Source: Pseudomonas purpurea (GTDB lineage: Bacteria > Pseudomonadota > Gammaproteobacteria > Pseudomonadales > Pseudomonadaceae). Taken from it: 64,000 nucleotides of DNA. How positions within the stretch are numbered: the first letter of the stretch is position 1; every line of letters begins with the position of its first letter. Positions 1-9,100 of this stretch are shown piece by piece. The position numbers and the translations under genes are program-made. Below the pieces are notes generated by a model. That model worked only from the letters and a program-made list of their open reading frames with translations, was not told where the DNA came from and did not search any database. The DNA is taken from the NCBI RefSeq assembly GCF_039908635.1, contig NZ_CP150918.1, positions 4,604,001 to 4,668,000 of the forward strand, read 5' to 3'.

Positions 1-15
1 GTTCTGTTCGGTCAT
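1..15 (-). CDS. Start of an unidentified gene running off the left edge
   Basis: Only five codons are visible on the minus strand (reading M-T-E-Q-N) before the window ends. The ATG is preceded by an AAGG Shine-Dalgarno-like element six bases upstream, so a real start is plausible. The gene would be transcribed away from the isonitrile operon, which makes 16-272 a shared divergent promoter region and the product a candidate regulator by position only. Nothing in the five residues allows a family assignment. Confidence 0.4.
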
Positions 16-272
16 GCCAGGCCTTTGAGCGAAGTAGGAAAAGGAAGCCGCGCACCTTAGCCGAGGGTGTCGTCCGGTGGAAGGACCTTACGCAATGGCG
101 TTCGTCAGGTGCGAACTTAACTGTAGGAGAGTTCCAGACGATCCGTCGCCGTTCGTACCACCCAGGCTGCGCACAAAAAAAACCTGAAACCTATACATAT
201 GTACCGCACTTGGCCCTTTCGCCCCCTTCACGCTGGCGCCCTCTTGTTTCCTACAACAGATGGAGCCTTTTC

Positions 273-1247
273 GTGCACGGAATCCCTAGCCAATCCACTG
301 CCTCAGTCATCCTCGACGAAATCCTGCAATACCGCCGACGCTTTTCAGCGGCCGACCAAGACCTTAGCGCAGAAAACCGACTTGTGCGGCACACCCAATT
401 GCCGCGCATCGAAGCCTTCGTGGCCCAGAACCGGCCGATCGAGTTTGTGCTGCCGGCGTTCCCGGCCAAATCGCCGAACCCCAACAAGGTGCTGGGCGAA
501 GTGCCGGACATGGCCGAAAAACTCTCGCTGACCTTCCTCAATGAGGTCTGCCGCACCATCCAGCAGCATTACGCCCCCGGCGCACGGCTGACGATCTGTT
601 CCGACGGCCACGTATTTTCCGACCTGATCGGCGTTTCCGATGCCACCATCAACGTCTATCAGGACCAGATCAAGGCACTGATACGCGATGAAAACCTGCA
701 ACACCTGGCGGTGCTGAACCTGGGTGACATTCAGGAGTTCTCACCCCTGATCGGCAACTACGATGCCCTGCGCGACACGCTTATCAAGGGCTATGCCGAC
801 CCGCTGGACGCCATCCGCGATCAACTGATCAGCGACGAGGACGGCACCCGGTTGTACCGCGCCATTACCCGATTCCTGTTTGAAGACGGTTTGCTGCCGG
901 ACTACCAGGGTTCCAAGACCGCGCTGCAACGCGACGCCCGGCAACGCGCCTACGGGGTGATCCAGAGCAGTTGGGCCTGGGGCAATTTGCTGGCCCGGTG
1001 CTTTCCCGACGCGATTCGGCTGTCGATCCACCCGCAACCGGCGTCGAGCCTGAAGATGGGCATCCACATGCTGCCGACCAAGGACGACTGGTTGACGCCA
1101 TGGCACGGCACCGCCGTGGAAATCGACGGCAGCTTCGTGCTGATGAAAAAGGCCGAAGCCCTGGAAATCAACGCCGAGCCGGTGTGGATCGATGGCGCTC
1201 ACAGCCATTACCAGGTCACCACCCAGCCACGCGCCGAAGTGGCCTGA
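273..1247 (+). CDS. isnA: Isonitrile synthase, PvcA/IsnA family
   Basis: Members of this family (Pfam DIT1_PvcA) convert the amino group of tyrosine or tryptophan into an isonitrile, with ribulose-5-phosphate as carbon donor. The 324-residue product has family landmarks: AFPAKSPNPNKVLG near residue 60, SDGHVFSDLIGV from about residue 110, and RLSIHPQ in the C-terminal third. I chose the GTG at 273 because a GGAG lies at 262-265 with seven-base spacing; an in-frame TTG at 210 would add 21 unlikely residues and has no such site. Length matches PvcA (about 328). It is the first gene of a three-gene operon with an Fe/2OG oxygenase and a glycosyltransferase, the gene set known for rhabduscin-type compounds (isnA-isnB-GT) rather than the four-gene pvcABCD operon. 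Substrate (Tyr or Trp) cannot be read from the sequence. Family call is firm; the symbol is by analogy. Confidence 0.88.
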   Translation: MHGIPSQSTASVILDEILQYRRRFSAADQDLSAENRLVRHTQLPRIEAFVAQNRPIEFVLPAFPAKSPNPNKVLGEVPDMAEKLSLTFLNEVCRTIQQHYAPGARLTICSDGHVFSDLIGVSDATINVYQDQIKALIRDENLQHLAVLNLGDIQEFSPLIGNYDALRDTLIKGYADPLDAIRDQLISDEDGTRLYRAITRFLFEDGLLPDYQGSKTALQRDARQRAYGVIQSSWAWGNLLARCFPDAIRLSIHPQPASSLKMGIHMLPTKDDWLTPWHGTAVEIDGSFVLMKKAEALEINAEPVWIDGAHSHYQVTTQPRAEVA

Positions 1248-1286
1248 CGGCCGCGTTCTCCCTGCCTATACGTCCGGTGAATCACC

Positions 1287-2165
1287 ATGAACCCTCACAC
1301 GCGTTTTCACGTCACACCTCATCAGCCTTTCGGCCTGCTCATCGGCCCGGCGTTCAGCGGCCAAACCGTCGAGCAACTGCCGGTCAGCGAACTGCGAGCG
1401 CTGGCCCGCGAGCATCATTTGCTGGTCCTGCGCGGCTTTGCGCCGACCTTCCGTGACTCACCGTCGCTGACCCGCTACGCCCGGCAGTGGGGCGAGATCA
1501 AGATGTGGCCGTTCGGCGCCGTGCTGGATGTGCGCGAACACCATGACGCCACCGACCACATTTTCGACCACAGTGGCGTGCCCTTGCATTGGGACGGCAT
1601 GTACAAGCCGACCATTCCCGAATTCCAACTGTTCAACTGCCTGCACGCCCCCGCCGAAAACGAGGGCGGTTGCACCACGTTCCTCAATACCCGCGCCCTG
1701 CTCGCCGACGTTCCGCCCGCGATTCTGGAGCTGTGGAAAACCGTGCGCGTGACCTACCGCATCCAGAAAGTCGTGCACTACGGCGGCGAGGTCTGTTCGC
1801 CGCTGCTGGTGGCCGACCCGCGCGACGGGCAGTGGGTACTGCGCTACAACGAACCGGCAGAAAAGGACAAACGCTTCCTCAACCGCCACGCCCTGGAGTA
1901 CCACGGCCTTGCGCCCGAACAGGTTGAAGCCTTCGAACAGGACCTGCATCGACGCCTGCACGACCCGCGTTTCTTCTACGCTCACACCTGGCAGCCGAAC
2001 GACGTGGTGATCGCCGACAACTTCTCCCTGCTGCATGGCCGCGAAGCCTTCACAGCCCGGTCTGCCCGGCACTTGCAGCGCGTGCACATCCACGGCTCGC
2101 CCGTGTGCCACAACACTGCGCTGGCCCATGCCGGCGACGGTCTGCCCATTGCAACTCAAGGATAA
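1287..2165 (+). CDS. isnB: TauD/TfdA-family Fe(II)/2-oxoglutarate oxygenase, PvcB/IsnB type
   Basis: In PvcB/IsnB systems this enzyme acts on the isonitrile amino acid and gives a vinyl isonitrile by oxidative decarboxylation or desaturation. The 292-residue protein keeps the metal triad: HWD at residues 101-103 (His101, Asp103) and a distal His250 in NFSLLHGREAF, followed by arginines (R261, R265) suited to binding 2-oxoglutarate. Tyr- and Phe-rich segments near HWDGMYKPT resemble PvcB. A GGTGA lies six bases before the ATG. It starts 39 bases after isnA and ends 9 bases before the glycosyltransferase, so it belongs to the same transcript. Whether the product is the E-vinyl isonitrile or an unsaturated acid cannot be decided from sequence. 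Confidence 0.85.
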   Translation: MNPHTRFHVTPHQPFGLLIGPAFSGQTVEQLPVSELRALAREHHLLVLRGFAPTFRDSPSLTRYARQWGEIKMWPFGAVLDVREHHDATDHIFDHSGVPLHWDGMYKPTIPEFQLFNCLHAPAENEGGCTTFLNTRALLADVPPAILELWKTVRVTYRIQKVVHYGGEVCSPLLVADPRDGQWVLRYNEPAEKDKRFLNRHALEYHGLAPEQVEAFEQDLHRRLHDPRFFYAHTWQPNDVVIADNFSLLHGREAFTARSARHLQRVHIHGSPVCHNTALAHAGDGLPIATQG

Positions 2166-2174
2166 GGACTTCCC

Positions 2175-3455
2175 ATGGCACGTATTCTGATCGCCTCCAC
2201 CGCGACGCCGGGACACGTCTTCCCACTGCTGAAAATCGCCGGACACCTGGTCCGCCACGGCCATGCCGTGACCGTGCTCAGCGGCAAGCTGTTTCGCCAG
2301 GACGTGGAAAAAACTGGCGCACAGTTCCAGCCTTTCGACGAACGCATCGACTTCGATTATCGCCACCTCGAAAGCCACTTCCCGCTGCGCGCCACATTGC
2401 CGCCAGGGCCTGCGCAAATGGCCCTGGCGCTGAAGAACTTCTTCGCCGACGCCATGCCGTTTCAGGATCAGGACCTGCGGCGGTTGATCTCGCAACTGTC
2501 CCCCGACGTTGTGCTGATCGAAAACACCTTCTACGGTGCCTTGCCGTTACTGTTGGGCCCGAAAGACCAGCGCCCCAAAGTGGCCTGCATCGGCGTGACA
2601 CCGCTGACCCTGTCCTCACGCGACTCGATTTTCTACGGCCCACGGATTCCGCCTGCCGTACTGCCCGACGACCTGAGCCGAAGCACGCTGGTGGAGCCAT
2701 CCACTTTGCAACTGATTGACGACGTGCAGGCGTACTTCAACGCCACACTCAGCGCCCACGGGCATCCACCGTTGCAATCGGCGGTGACCGACAGCCTGAT
2801 TCTCAACGTTGATCGCTTCCTGCAACTCTCGACCCAAGCCTTCGACTACGCCCGCGCCGAACTGCCGGCGACGGTGCAGTTTGTCGGCCCGCTGAACGTC
2901 AAACACCCGAATGGCCAAAGCGTCGCCGAACTGTTTCCCGGTGACGAGCGGCCCTTGGTGGTGGTGACGCAAGGCACCCTGGCCAATGCCGACCTGAACC
3001 AGTTGCTGTTGCCGACCCTGCGCGCTCTGGCCGACCTGCCGGTCAAGGTGCTTGCCCTCACAGGGGGGCGGGACACCGACGCGGTGGCGCCACAAAACGC
3101 CCGCATCATCGACTTCGTTTCCTATGTCGACGTGCTGCCCGAGGCGAGTGTGTTCATCACCAACGGCGGCTTCGGCGCCATCAATGGCGCCCTCAGCCAT
3201 GGCGTTCCGGTGATCGTTGCCGGCACCGGTGAAGACAAAGCCGAAACGGCGGCGCGAGTGGTCTGGGCACGCTGCGGGATCAACCTGGGCACCAGCTATC
3301 CGACAGAACAGGCCATCCGCGAAGCGGTCGAAAAAACCCTGCGAACCCCGTCGTTCAAGGCACACGCCCAAGCGATTGCAGAGGACTTCAGCCGTCACGA
3401 CGCACTGGCCGCCATCCACACTCAACTGGGGTTGTTGATGCCTGCACCGCGTTAA
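2175..3455 (+). CDS. GT1/MGT-family glycosyltransferase of the isonitrile operon
   Basis: The 426-residue protein has a GT-B architecture. The N-terminal acceptor domain opens with ATPGHVFPLLKIAGHL (GHVxP motif), and the C-terminal donor domain carries NGGFGAINGALSHGVPV at about residues 330-346 followed by GEDKAETAARV, the counterpart of the UGT signature. The usual HGG histidine is replaced by Asn330. AAGGA at 2164-2168 overlaps the isnB stop and sits six bases before the ATG, so translation is probably coupled. Its place after isnA and isnB suggests it glycosylates the phenol of a tyrosine-derived vinyl isonitrile, as in rhabduscin and byelyankacin; an unrelated acceptor is possible. Sugar donor unknown. 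Confidence 0.85.
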   Translation: MARILIASTATPGHVFPLLKIAGHLVRHGHAVTVLSGKLFRQDVEKTGAQFQPFDERIDFDYRHLESHFPLRATLPPGPAQMALALKNFFADAMPFQDQDLRRLISQLSPDVVLIENTFYGALPLLLGPKDQRPKVACIGVTPLTLSSRDSIFYGPRIPPAVLPDDLSRSTLVEPSTLQLIDDVQAYFNATLSAHGHPPLQSAVTDSLILNVDRFLQLSTQAFDYARAELPATVQFVGPLNVKHPNGQSVAELFPGDERPLVVVTQGTLANADLNQLLLPTLRALADLPVKVLALTGGRDTDAVAPQNARIIDFVSYVDVLPEASVFITNGGFGAINGALSHGVPVIVAGTGEDKAETAARVVWARCGINLGTSYPTEQAIREAVEKTLRTPSFKAHAQAIAEDFSRHDALAAIHTQLGLLMPAPR

Positions 3456-3507
3456 TCGAACGGGGCGGATTTGACTGTTACCAAATCCGAAATGATCCAT
3501 GTCAATA

Positions 3508-3540
3508 AAAGCGCTTTCTCTCCCAGAGGCAGCGCTTTAT
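3508..3540 (+). terminator. Hairpin after the isonitrile operon
   Basis: AAAGCGCT (3508-3515) pairs with AGCGCTTT (3531-3538) around a 15-base loop, 53 bases after the glycosyltransferase stop. The U tract is weak (TTTATCCTT), so termination may be inefficient and the porin gene could receive some read-through. Confidence 0.45.
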
Positions 3541-3669
3541 CCTTGCGGCCTTCACGCTGAACCGTTTCACCTTCTTCCTTGAAATCAACGGTCCATGCAC
3601 CCGCTGCAGCATTCGGGTGCGCGCCCGGTATTCGTGTCCATCCCCAGAAAAAGATCTAAGACTGCCTCC

Positions 3670-5052
3670 ATGCCCGACTTCCAGACACTCAAAGACAGCG
3701 CTGTCCGACGCCCGCGTTCCCGCGTAATTCCCCTGAACCTGCTCGCCAGCGTCAGCGCTTTTGGCCTCGCCACCTGCGTTCAGGCAGCGCCGGCCTTCGA
3801 CAGCGATTCACCGTGGATGCTCGGTGACTGGAACGGCACGCGCACCGAACTTTCGGAAAAAGGCTACGACTTCAAAGTCGATTACACCGGTGAAATGGGC
3901 AGCAACCTGCACGGTGGCTACGACCACGACCGCACGGCGCGCTACAGCGACCAGTTCGGCCTCGGTACGCACCTGGACTTGCAGAAAATCCTCGGCTGGA
4001 ACGACGCTGAATTCCAGCTGACTATCACCAAGCGCAACGGCGACAACATCAGCAACGACCGGATCAACGACCCGCGCGCACCGGGCTTCACCTCGGCCCA
4101 GGAAGTCTGGGGCCGTGGCCAGACCTGGCGCCTGACGCAGATGTGGTATCAGCAGAAGTTCTTCGACCAGACACTCGACATCAAGGTCGGCCGCTTCGGC
4201 GAAGGCGAAGACTTCAACAGCTTCCCTTGCGACTTCCAGAACCTGGCGTTCTGCGGCTCCCAGGTCGGCAACTGGGCTGGCGGCATCTGGTACAACTGGC
4301 CCGTCAGCCAGTGGGCGCTGCGGGTCAAGTATCACCTGACGCCCGAGCTCTATGCCCAGATCGGTGCCTACGAGCAAAACCCGTCGAACCTGGACCGCGA
4401 CAACGGCTTCAAGCTCAGCGGCAGCGGCACTCAGGGCGCCGTGCTGCCGGTGGAACTGGTGTGGACGCCGAAACTCAATGGCCTGCCGGGCGAATACCGC
4501 GCCGGTTACTACTACAGCAACGCCAGCGCCACCGATGTTTACAAGGACCGCAACGGCCAACCGGCGGCCCTCAGCGGCGAAGCCTACCGCAGCGCTTCAA
4601 GCAAACACGGCGTGTGGCTGGGCGTGCAGCAACAATTGACCAGCCGTGCCAGCGACCACTCACGCGGCCTGAGCGTGTTCGCCAACGGCACGATGCACGA
4701 CAAGAAAACCAACGCCGTCGACAACTACGTCCAGGCCGGCGTCGTCTACAAAGGCCTGTTTGACGCCCGCGCCAAGGACGACATCGGTTTCGCCATGGCC
4801 CGGGTTCACGTCAACCCGGCCTATCGCAAGAACGCCGAGGCCGCCAACCAGGCGCACGCCGTCTTCGATTACGACAACCCGACCTACCTGCCACCGCAAG
4901 ACACCGAATACAGCGCCGAGCTCTATTACGGCGTGCACCTGAGCAACTGGCTGACCGTGCGCCCGAACCTGCAATACATCCGCCATCCGGGCGGCGTGGA
5001 CAAGGTCGATGACGCGCTGATCGGCGGGATCAAAATCCAGTCGTCGTTCTGA
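3670..5052 (+). CDS. oprB: OprB-family carbohydrate-selective porin
   Basis: The 460-residue product is an outer-membrane beta-barrel of the OprB family, which passes glucose and other sugars. After a signal peptide (hydrophobic stretch near residues 20-36, cleavage around VQAAPAF) comes the typical mature N-terminus SPWMLGDWNGTRTEL. Aromatic strand motifs such as WRLTQMWYQQKF and VKVGRFGEGEDF follow, and the barrel ends in IKIQSSF with a terminal Phe. I use the ATG at 3670, since an upstream ATG at 3595 would put 25 unlikely residues before the signal peptide. The neighbour gcd oxidises glucose in the periplasm, so porin and dehydrogenase probably act in series. OprB paralogues are common in pseudomonads, so the sugar specificity is inferred from context. 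Confidence 0.85.
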   Translation: MPDFQTLKDSAVRRPRSRVIPLNLLASVSAFGLATCVQAAPAFDSDSPWMLGDWNGTRTELSEKGYDFKVDYTGEMGSNLHGGYDHDRTARYSDQFGLGTHLDLQKILGWNDAEFQLTITKRNGDNISNDRINDPRAPGFTSAQEVWGRGQTWRLTQMWYQQKFFDQTLDIKVGRFGEGEDFNSFPCDFQNLAFCGSQVGNWAGGIWYNWPVSQWALRVKYHLTPELYAQIGAYEQNPSNLDRDNGFKLSGSGTQGAVLPVELVWTPKLNGLPGEYRAGYYYSNASATDVYKDRNGQPAALSGEAYRSASSKHGVWLGVQQQLTSRASDHSRGLSVFANGTMHDKKTNAVDNYVQAGVVYKGLFDARAKDDIGFAMARVHVNPAYRKNAEAANQAHAVFDYDNPTYLPPQDTEYSAELYYGVHLSNWLTVRPNLQYIRHPGGVDKVDDALIGGIKIQSSF

Positions 5053-5069
5053 CCAACGACACACAACCC

Positions 5070-5150
5070 TGTGGGAGCGAGCTTGCTCGCGATGACGGTC
5101 TGTCAGTCGACATCCGTGCTGAATGGCAAGCCGCTATCGCGAGCAAGGGA
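5070..5150. repeat. REPIN, right half truncated
   Basis: A left REP of the TGTGGGAGCGAGCTTGCTCG type is followed about 60 bases later by the start of its inverted partner (CCGCTATCGCGAGCAAG), which breaks off before the expected GCTCGCTCCCACA. It fills much of the 198-base gap between oprB and gcd. No other feature is visible in that gap beyond presumed promoter sequence. Confidence 0.8.
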
Positions 5151-5250
5151 ATGCATCAACTGAACTTTTTACTGAACCCTGCCCATGCCTGATCGTCATC
5201 TACAGTGAAACAGGCGCGGGACTACTTAAAACGTCACGGAGAACCACACT

Positions 5251-7663
5251 ATGAGCACTGATGGTGCTTTGAGTCGAAGCCGTCTGCTGCCGAGCCTGCT
5301 CGGTATCGTGCTTCTGCTAATGGGCCTGGCCTTGCTGGCCGGGGGGATCAAGCTGAGCCTGCTCGGCGGCTCGCTGTACTACCTGCTGGCCGGCATCGGC
5401 CTGCTGCTGACCGGGGTCCTGCTGCTGGCAGCACGCCGAGCGGCGCTGGGCGTGTACGCACTGGTGCTGTTCGCCAGTACCGTGTGGGCGCTGTGGGAAA
5501 TCGGCCTCGACTGGTGGCAACTGGTGCCGCGCCTGTCGCTGTGGTTCGCCCTTGGCGTGGTCATGCTGCTGCCGTGGTTCCGTCGTCCGTTACTGCGCGA
5601 TGGTCCCGCACCGATGGCCACCGGCGCACTGAGCGTGGCCGTGGTACTGGCGGGCGCAACGGCCATTGCCAGCCAATTCACCCACCCCGGCGAAGTCCTC
5701 GGCGAGTTGGGCCGTGACAGCGCCGACATGACCAGCACCGCGCCACAGATGCCCGAAGGCGACTGGCAGGCGTATGGCCGCAGCGAATTCGGCGACCGTT
5801 ACTCGCCGCTGAAGCAGATCACCCCGGCCAACGTCGGCAAACTGCAAGAAGCCTGGCGCATCCGCACCGGCGACCTGCCGACCGCTGGCGACCCGGTGGA
5901 GCTGACCAACGAAAACACCCCGCTGAAGGCCAACGGCATGCTCTATGCCTGCACCGCTCACAGCAAAGTGCTGGCGCTGGACCCGGACACCGGCAAGGAA
6001 CTCTGGCGTTTCGACCCGCAGATCAAGAGCCCGGTGGGCTTCAAGGGCTTCGCCCACATGACCTGCCGGGGCGTTTCCTACTACGACGAGAACGCTTACG
6101 CCAAGGCTGACAATGCCTCGGCCGCCGCCGTCTCCGAAGCAGCTAAAGCCGTGGCCCAGGCGTGCCCGCGTCGCCTGTACCTGCCGACTGCCGATGCACG
6201 CCTGATCGCCCTGAATGCCGACACCGGCAAAATCTGCGAAGGCTTCGGCCATCAAGGCGTGGTTGACCTGACCCAGGGCATCGGCCCGTTCACGCCGGGC
6301 GGTTACTACTCCACCTCGCCCGCCGCAATCACCCGTGACCTGGTGATCATGGGCGGTCACGTCACCGACAACGAGTCGACCAACGAACCGTCCGGCGTAA
6401 TCCGCGCCTTCGACGTGCGCGATGGCCATCTGGTCTGGAACTGGGACAGCAACAACCCGGACGCCACCGAACCGCTGGCTCCCGGCCAGATCTACAGCCG
6501 CAACTCGGCGAACATGTGGTCGCTGGCCAGTGTCGACGAAAAACTGGGCATGGTGTACCTGCCACTGGGCAACCAGACGCCTGACCAATGGGGGGGCGAC
6601 CGCACACCGGGCGCCGAGAAATTCAGCGCGGGCATGGTTGCGCTGGACCTGGCCACCGGCAAGGTGCGCTGGAACTACCAGTTCACTCACCACGACCTGT
6701 GGGACATGGACGTCGGCAGCCAGCCGACCCTGCTCGACCTGAAAACCGCCGACGGCATCAAGCCTGCGCTGATTGCACCGACCAAGCAGGGCAGCCTGTA
6801 TGTGCTCGACCGTCGCGACGGCACACCGATCGTGCCGATCCGCGAAATCCCGGTGCCACAAGGCGCAGTCCCGGGCGATCACACCGCCCCGACCCAGGCC
6901 CGCTCGGACCTGAACCTGCTGGCGCCGGAGCTGAACGAGAAAGCCATGTGGGGCGCGAGCCCGTTCGACCAGATGCTGTGCCGCATCCAGTTCAAGGAAC
7001 TGCGCTACGAAGGCCAGTACACCCCGCCGTCGATCCAGGGCAGCCTGATCTATCCGGGTAACGTCGGTGTCTTCAACTGGGGCGGCGTGTCGGTCGACCC
7101 GGTTCGCCAGATGCTGTTCACCAGCCCGAACTACATGGCATTCGTTTCCAAAATGGTGCCTCGCGCCGAAGTGGCGGCCGGCAGCAAACGTGAAAGCGAA
7201 ACGGCTGGCGTGCAACCGAACACCGGTGCGCCGTACGCGGTGATCATGCACCCGTTCATGTCACCACTCGGCGTGCCTTGCCAGGCACCGGCCTGGGGCT
7301 ATGTGGCCGGTATCGACCTGACCACCAACAAAGTAGTCTGGAAACGCAAGAACGGCACCAGCCGCGACAGCTCGCCGCTGCCGATCGGCCCTGCCCGTCG
7401 GCGTGCCCAGCATGGGCGGCTCGATCGTCACCGCTGGCGGCGTCGGCTTCCTCAGCGGCACGCTGGATCAGTACCTGCGCGCCTATGACGTCAACACTGG
7501 CAAGGAGCTCTGGAAATCGCGCCTGCCGGCCGGCGGCCAGGCTACGCCAATGACCTACACCGGCAAGGACGGCAAACAGTACGTCCTGCTCGTCGTCGGT
7601 GGCCACGGCTCCCTGGGCACCAAAATGGGCGATTACGTGATCGCTTACAAACTGTCGGAATAA
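5251..7663 (+). pseudogene. gcd: Membrane-bound PQQ-dependent glucose dehydrogenase, frameshifted
   Basis: This enzyme oxidises glucose to gluconolactone on the periplasmic face of the inner membrane and feeds electrons to ubiquinone. Residues 1 to about 145 contain five hydrophobic helices; the PQQ propeller begins near GDWQAYGRSEFGDRYSP (about residue 168) and has repeated A-L-D-x-x-T-G-K-x-x-W blade motifs. The reading frame breaks at 7389-7391: GGCCCTGCCC has one C more than the GGCCTGCCC needed to read I-G-L-P-V-G-V-P-S-M-G. The distal part continues in the +1 frame to 7663 (ending VIAYKLSE). Removing one base gives 803 residues, the normal length. The rest is intact, so either a sequencing error or a very recent mutation is likely. 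Confidence 0.9.
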
Positions 7664-7682
7664 GCACTCCTGGCAGTAAAGA

Positions 7683-7716
7683 AAAAGGCGACTACCGAGA
7701 GGCAGTCGCCTTTTTT
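7683..7716 (+). terminator. Rho-independent terminator of gcd
   Basis: AAAAGGCGACT pairs with AGTCGCCTTTT and ends in six T. It lies 19 bases after the gcd stop. The T-rich end is copied at the junctions of the tandem array that starts at 7717. Confidence 0.85.
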
Positions 7717-8954
7717 GTGGGCGATCAGTCGGAATAGCTGCAACACCGTACTGTGGCGAGGGAGCTTGCCCCCGTTCGAGTGCGAAGCGCTCGTAAACCC
7801 AACGAACCGTATGTGCCTGACGAAACCCGATTGCAGGTTTCAGGGCTGCTCCGCAGCCCAGCGGGAGCAAGCTCCCTCGCCACAGGCTGAGCGTTTATCC
7901 ATGAGTAGGATTCAGAGAAGCATCTGACATGGTTTTCAGGTTGTCGCTCGGAAAGTGCATCTTTTTTTGTGGGCGATCAGTCGGAATAGCTGCAACACCG
8001 TACTGTGGCGAGGGAGCTTGCCCCCGTTCGAGTGCGAAGCGCTCGTAAACCCAACGAACCGTATGTGCCTGACGAAACCCGATTGCAGGTTTCAGGGCTG
8101 CTCCGCAGCCCAGCGGGAGCAAGCTCCCTCGCCACAGGCTGAGCGTTTATCCATGAGTAGGATTCAAAGAAGCATCTGACATGTTTTTTCAGGTTGTCGC
8201 TCGGAAAGTGCACCTTTTTTGTGGGCGATCAGTCGGAATAGCGGCAACGCCGTACTGTGGCGAGGGAGCTTGCTCCCGCTCGAGTGCGAAGCGCTCGCAA
8301 ACCCAGCGAATCGGGTGTGCCTGACGAAACCCGATTGCAGGTTTCAGGGCTGCTCCGCAGCCCAGCGGGAGCGAGCTCCCTCGCCACAGGCTGAGCGTTT
8401 ATCCATGAGTAGGATTCAGAGAAGCATCTGACATGTTTTTTCAGGTTGTCGCTCGGAAAGTGCACCTTTTTTGTGGGCGATCAGTCGGAATAGCGGCAAC
8501 GCCGTACTGTGGCGAGGGAGCTTGCTCCCGCTCGAGTGCGAAGCGCTCGCAAACCCAGCGAATCGGGTGTGCCTGACGAAACCCGATTGCAGGTTTCAGG
8601 GCTGCTCCGCAGCCCAGCGGGAGCGAGCTCCCTCGCCACAGGCTGAGCGTTTATCCATGAGTAGGATTCAGAGAAGCATCTGACATGTTTTTTCAGGTTG
8701 TCGCTCGGAAAGTGCACCTTTTTTGTGGGCGATCAGTCGGAATAGCGGCAACACCGTACTGTGGCGAGGGAGCTTGCTCCCGCTCGAGTGCGAAGCGCTC
8801 GCAAACCCAGCGAATCGGGTGTGCCTGACGAAACCCGATTGCAGGTTTTGGGAGTGCTACGCACTCCAACGGGAGCAAGCTCCCTCGCCACAGGCTGAGC
8901 GTTTATCCATGAGTAGGATTCAGAGAAGCATCTGACATGGTTTTCAGGTTGTCG
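7717..8954. repeat. Five tandem copies of a 252-bp REPIN-containing unit
   Basis: Units begin with GTGGGCGATCAGTCGGAATAG at 7717, 7969, 8221, 8473 and 8725, so the period is exactly 252 bp. Each unit holds one REPIN: a left REP (GTGGCGAGGGAGCTTGC...) and, about 85 bp further on, its inverted partner ending GAGCTCCCTCGCCAC or GCAAGCTCCCTCGCCAC. About 70 bp of constant spacer follows, ending in a T-rich stretch like that of the gcd terminator. Copies 1 and 2 share one variant (GCCCCCGTTCGAG, ACCGTATG); copies 3 and 4 appear identical and copy 5 differs from them in the right REP arm. Copies 1 and 5 share GACATGGTTTTCAGG while 2-4 have GACATGTTTTTTCAGG. The fifth unit loses similarity at about 8954. 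Frames open here only repeat a roughly 70-codon reading and are not taken as genes. Confidence 0.95.
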
Positions 8955-9037
8955 GTGGGAAGCCGCATGACTAGTCTTTGGTGGTCGCTGCCAATTCAGC
9001 GACCGGATTTGACCGTCCGTGTACACTCTAGGCGCAC

Positions 9038-9070
9038 AGCGTCCACTGTTCATGAGCAGACGCTTTTTTT
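9038..9070 (+). terminator. Terminator-like hairpin upstream of the 9223 gene
   Basis: AGCGTC (9038-9043) can pair with GACGCT (9059-9064), with a partly paired inner loop, followed directly by a run of T. A possible -10 (TACACT, 9022-9027) lies just upstream, without a convincing -35. If transcription starts near 9033, this hairpin would be the first structure made, as in an attenuator. It may instead terminate transcription entering from the left. From 8955 to 9037 I see nothing else. Confidence 0.5.
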
Positions 9071-9100
9071 ATGTCTGTCATTTCATGTTATGGCGGCTGT

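Noticed and set aside
210..272. TTG start for the isonitrile synthase at 210
   Set aside because: No ribosome binding site, and the GTG at 273 has GGAG at good spacing and gives the family length.
7715..8935. Repeated reading frames of about 70 codons on both strands in the tandem array
   Set aside because: They are the same REPIN unit read five times, with inverted-repeat-coded residues and no consistent ribosome binding site.
7717..8954. CRISPR-like regular repeats
   Set aside because: The unit is 252 bp and repeats in full; there are no short repeats with unique spacers and no cas genes.
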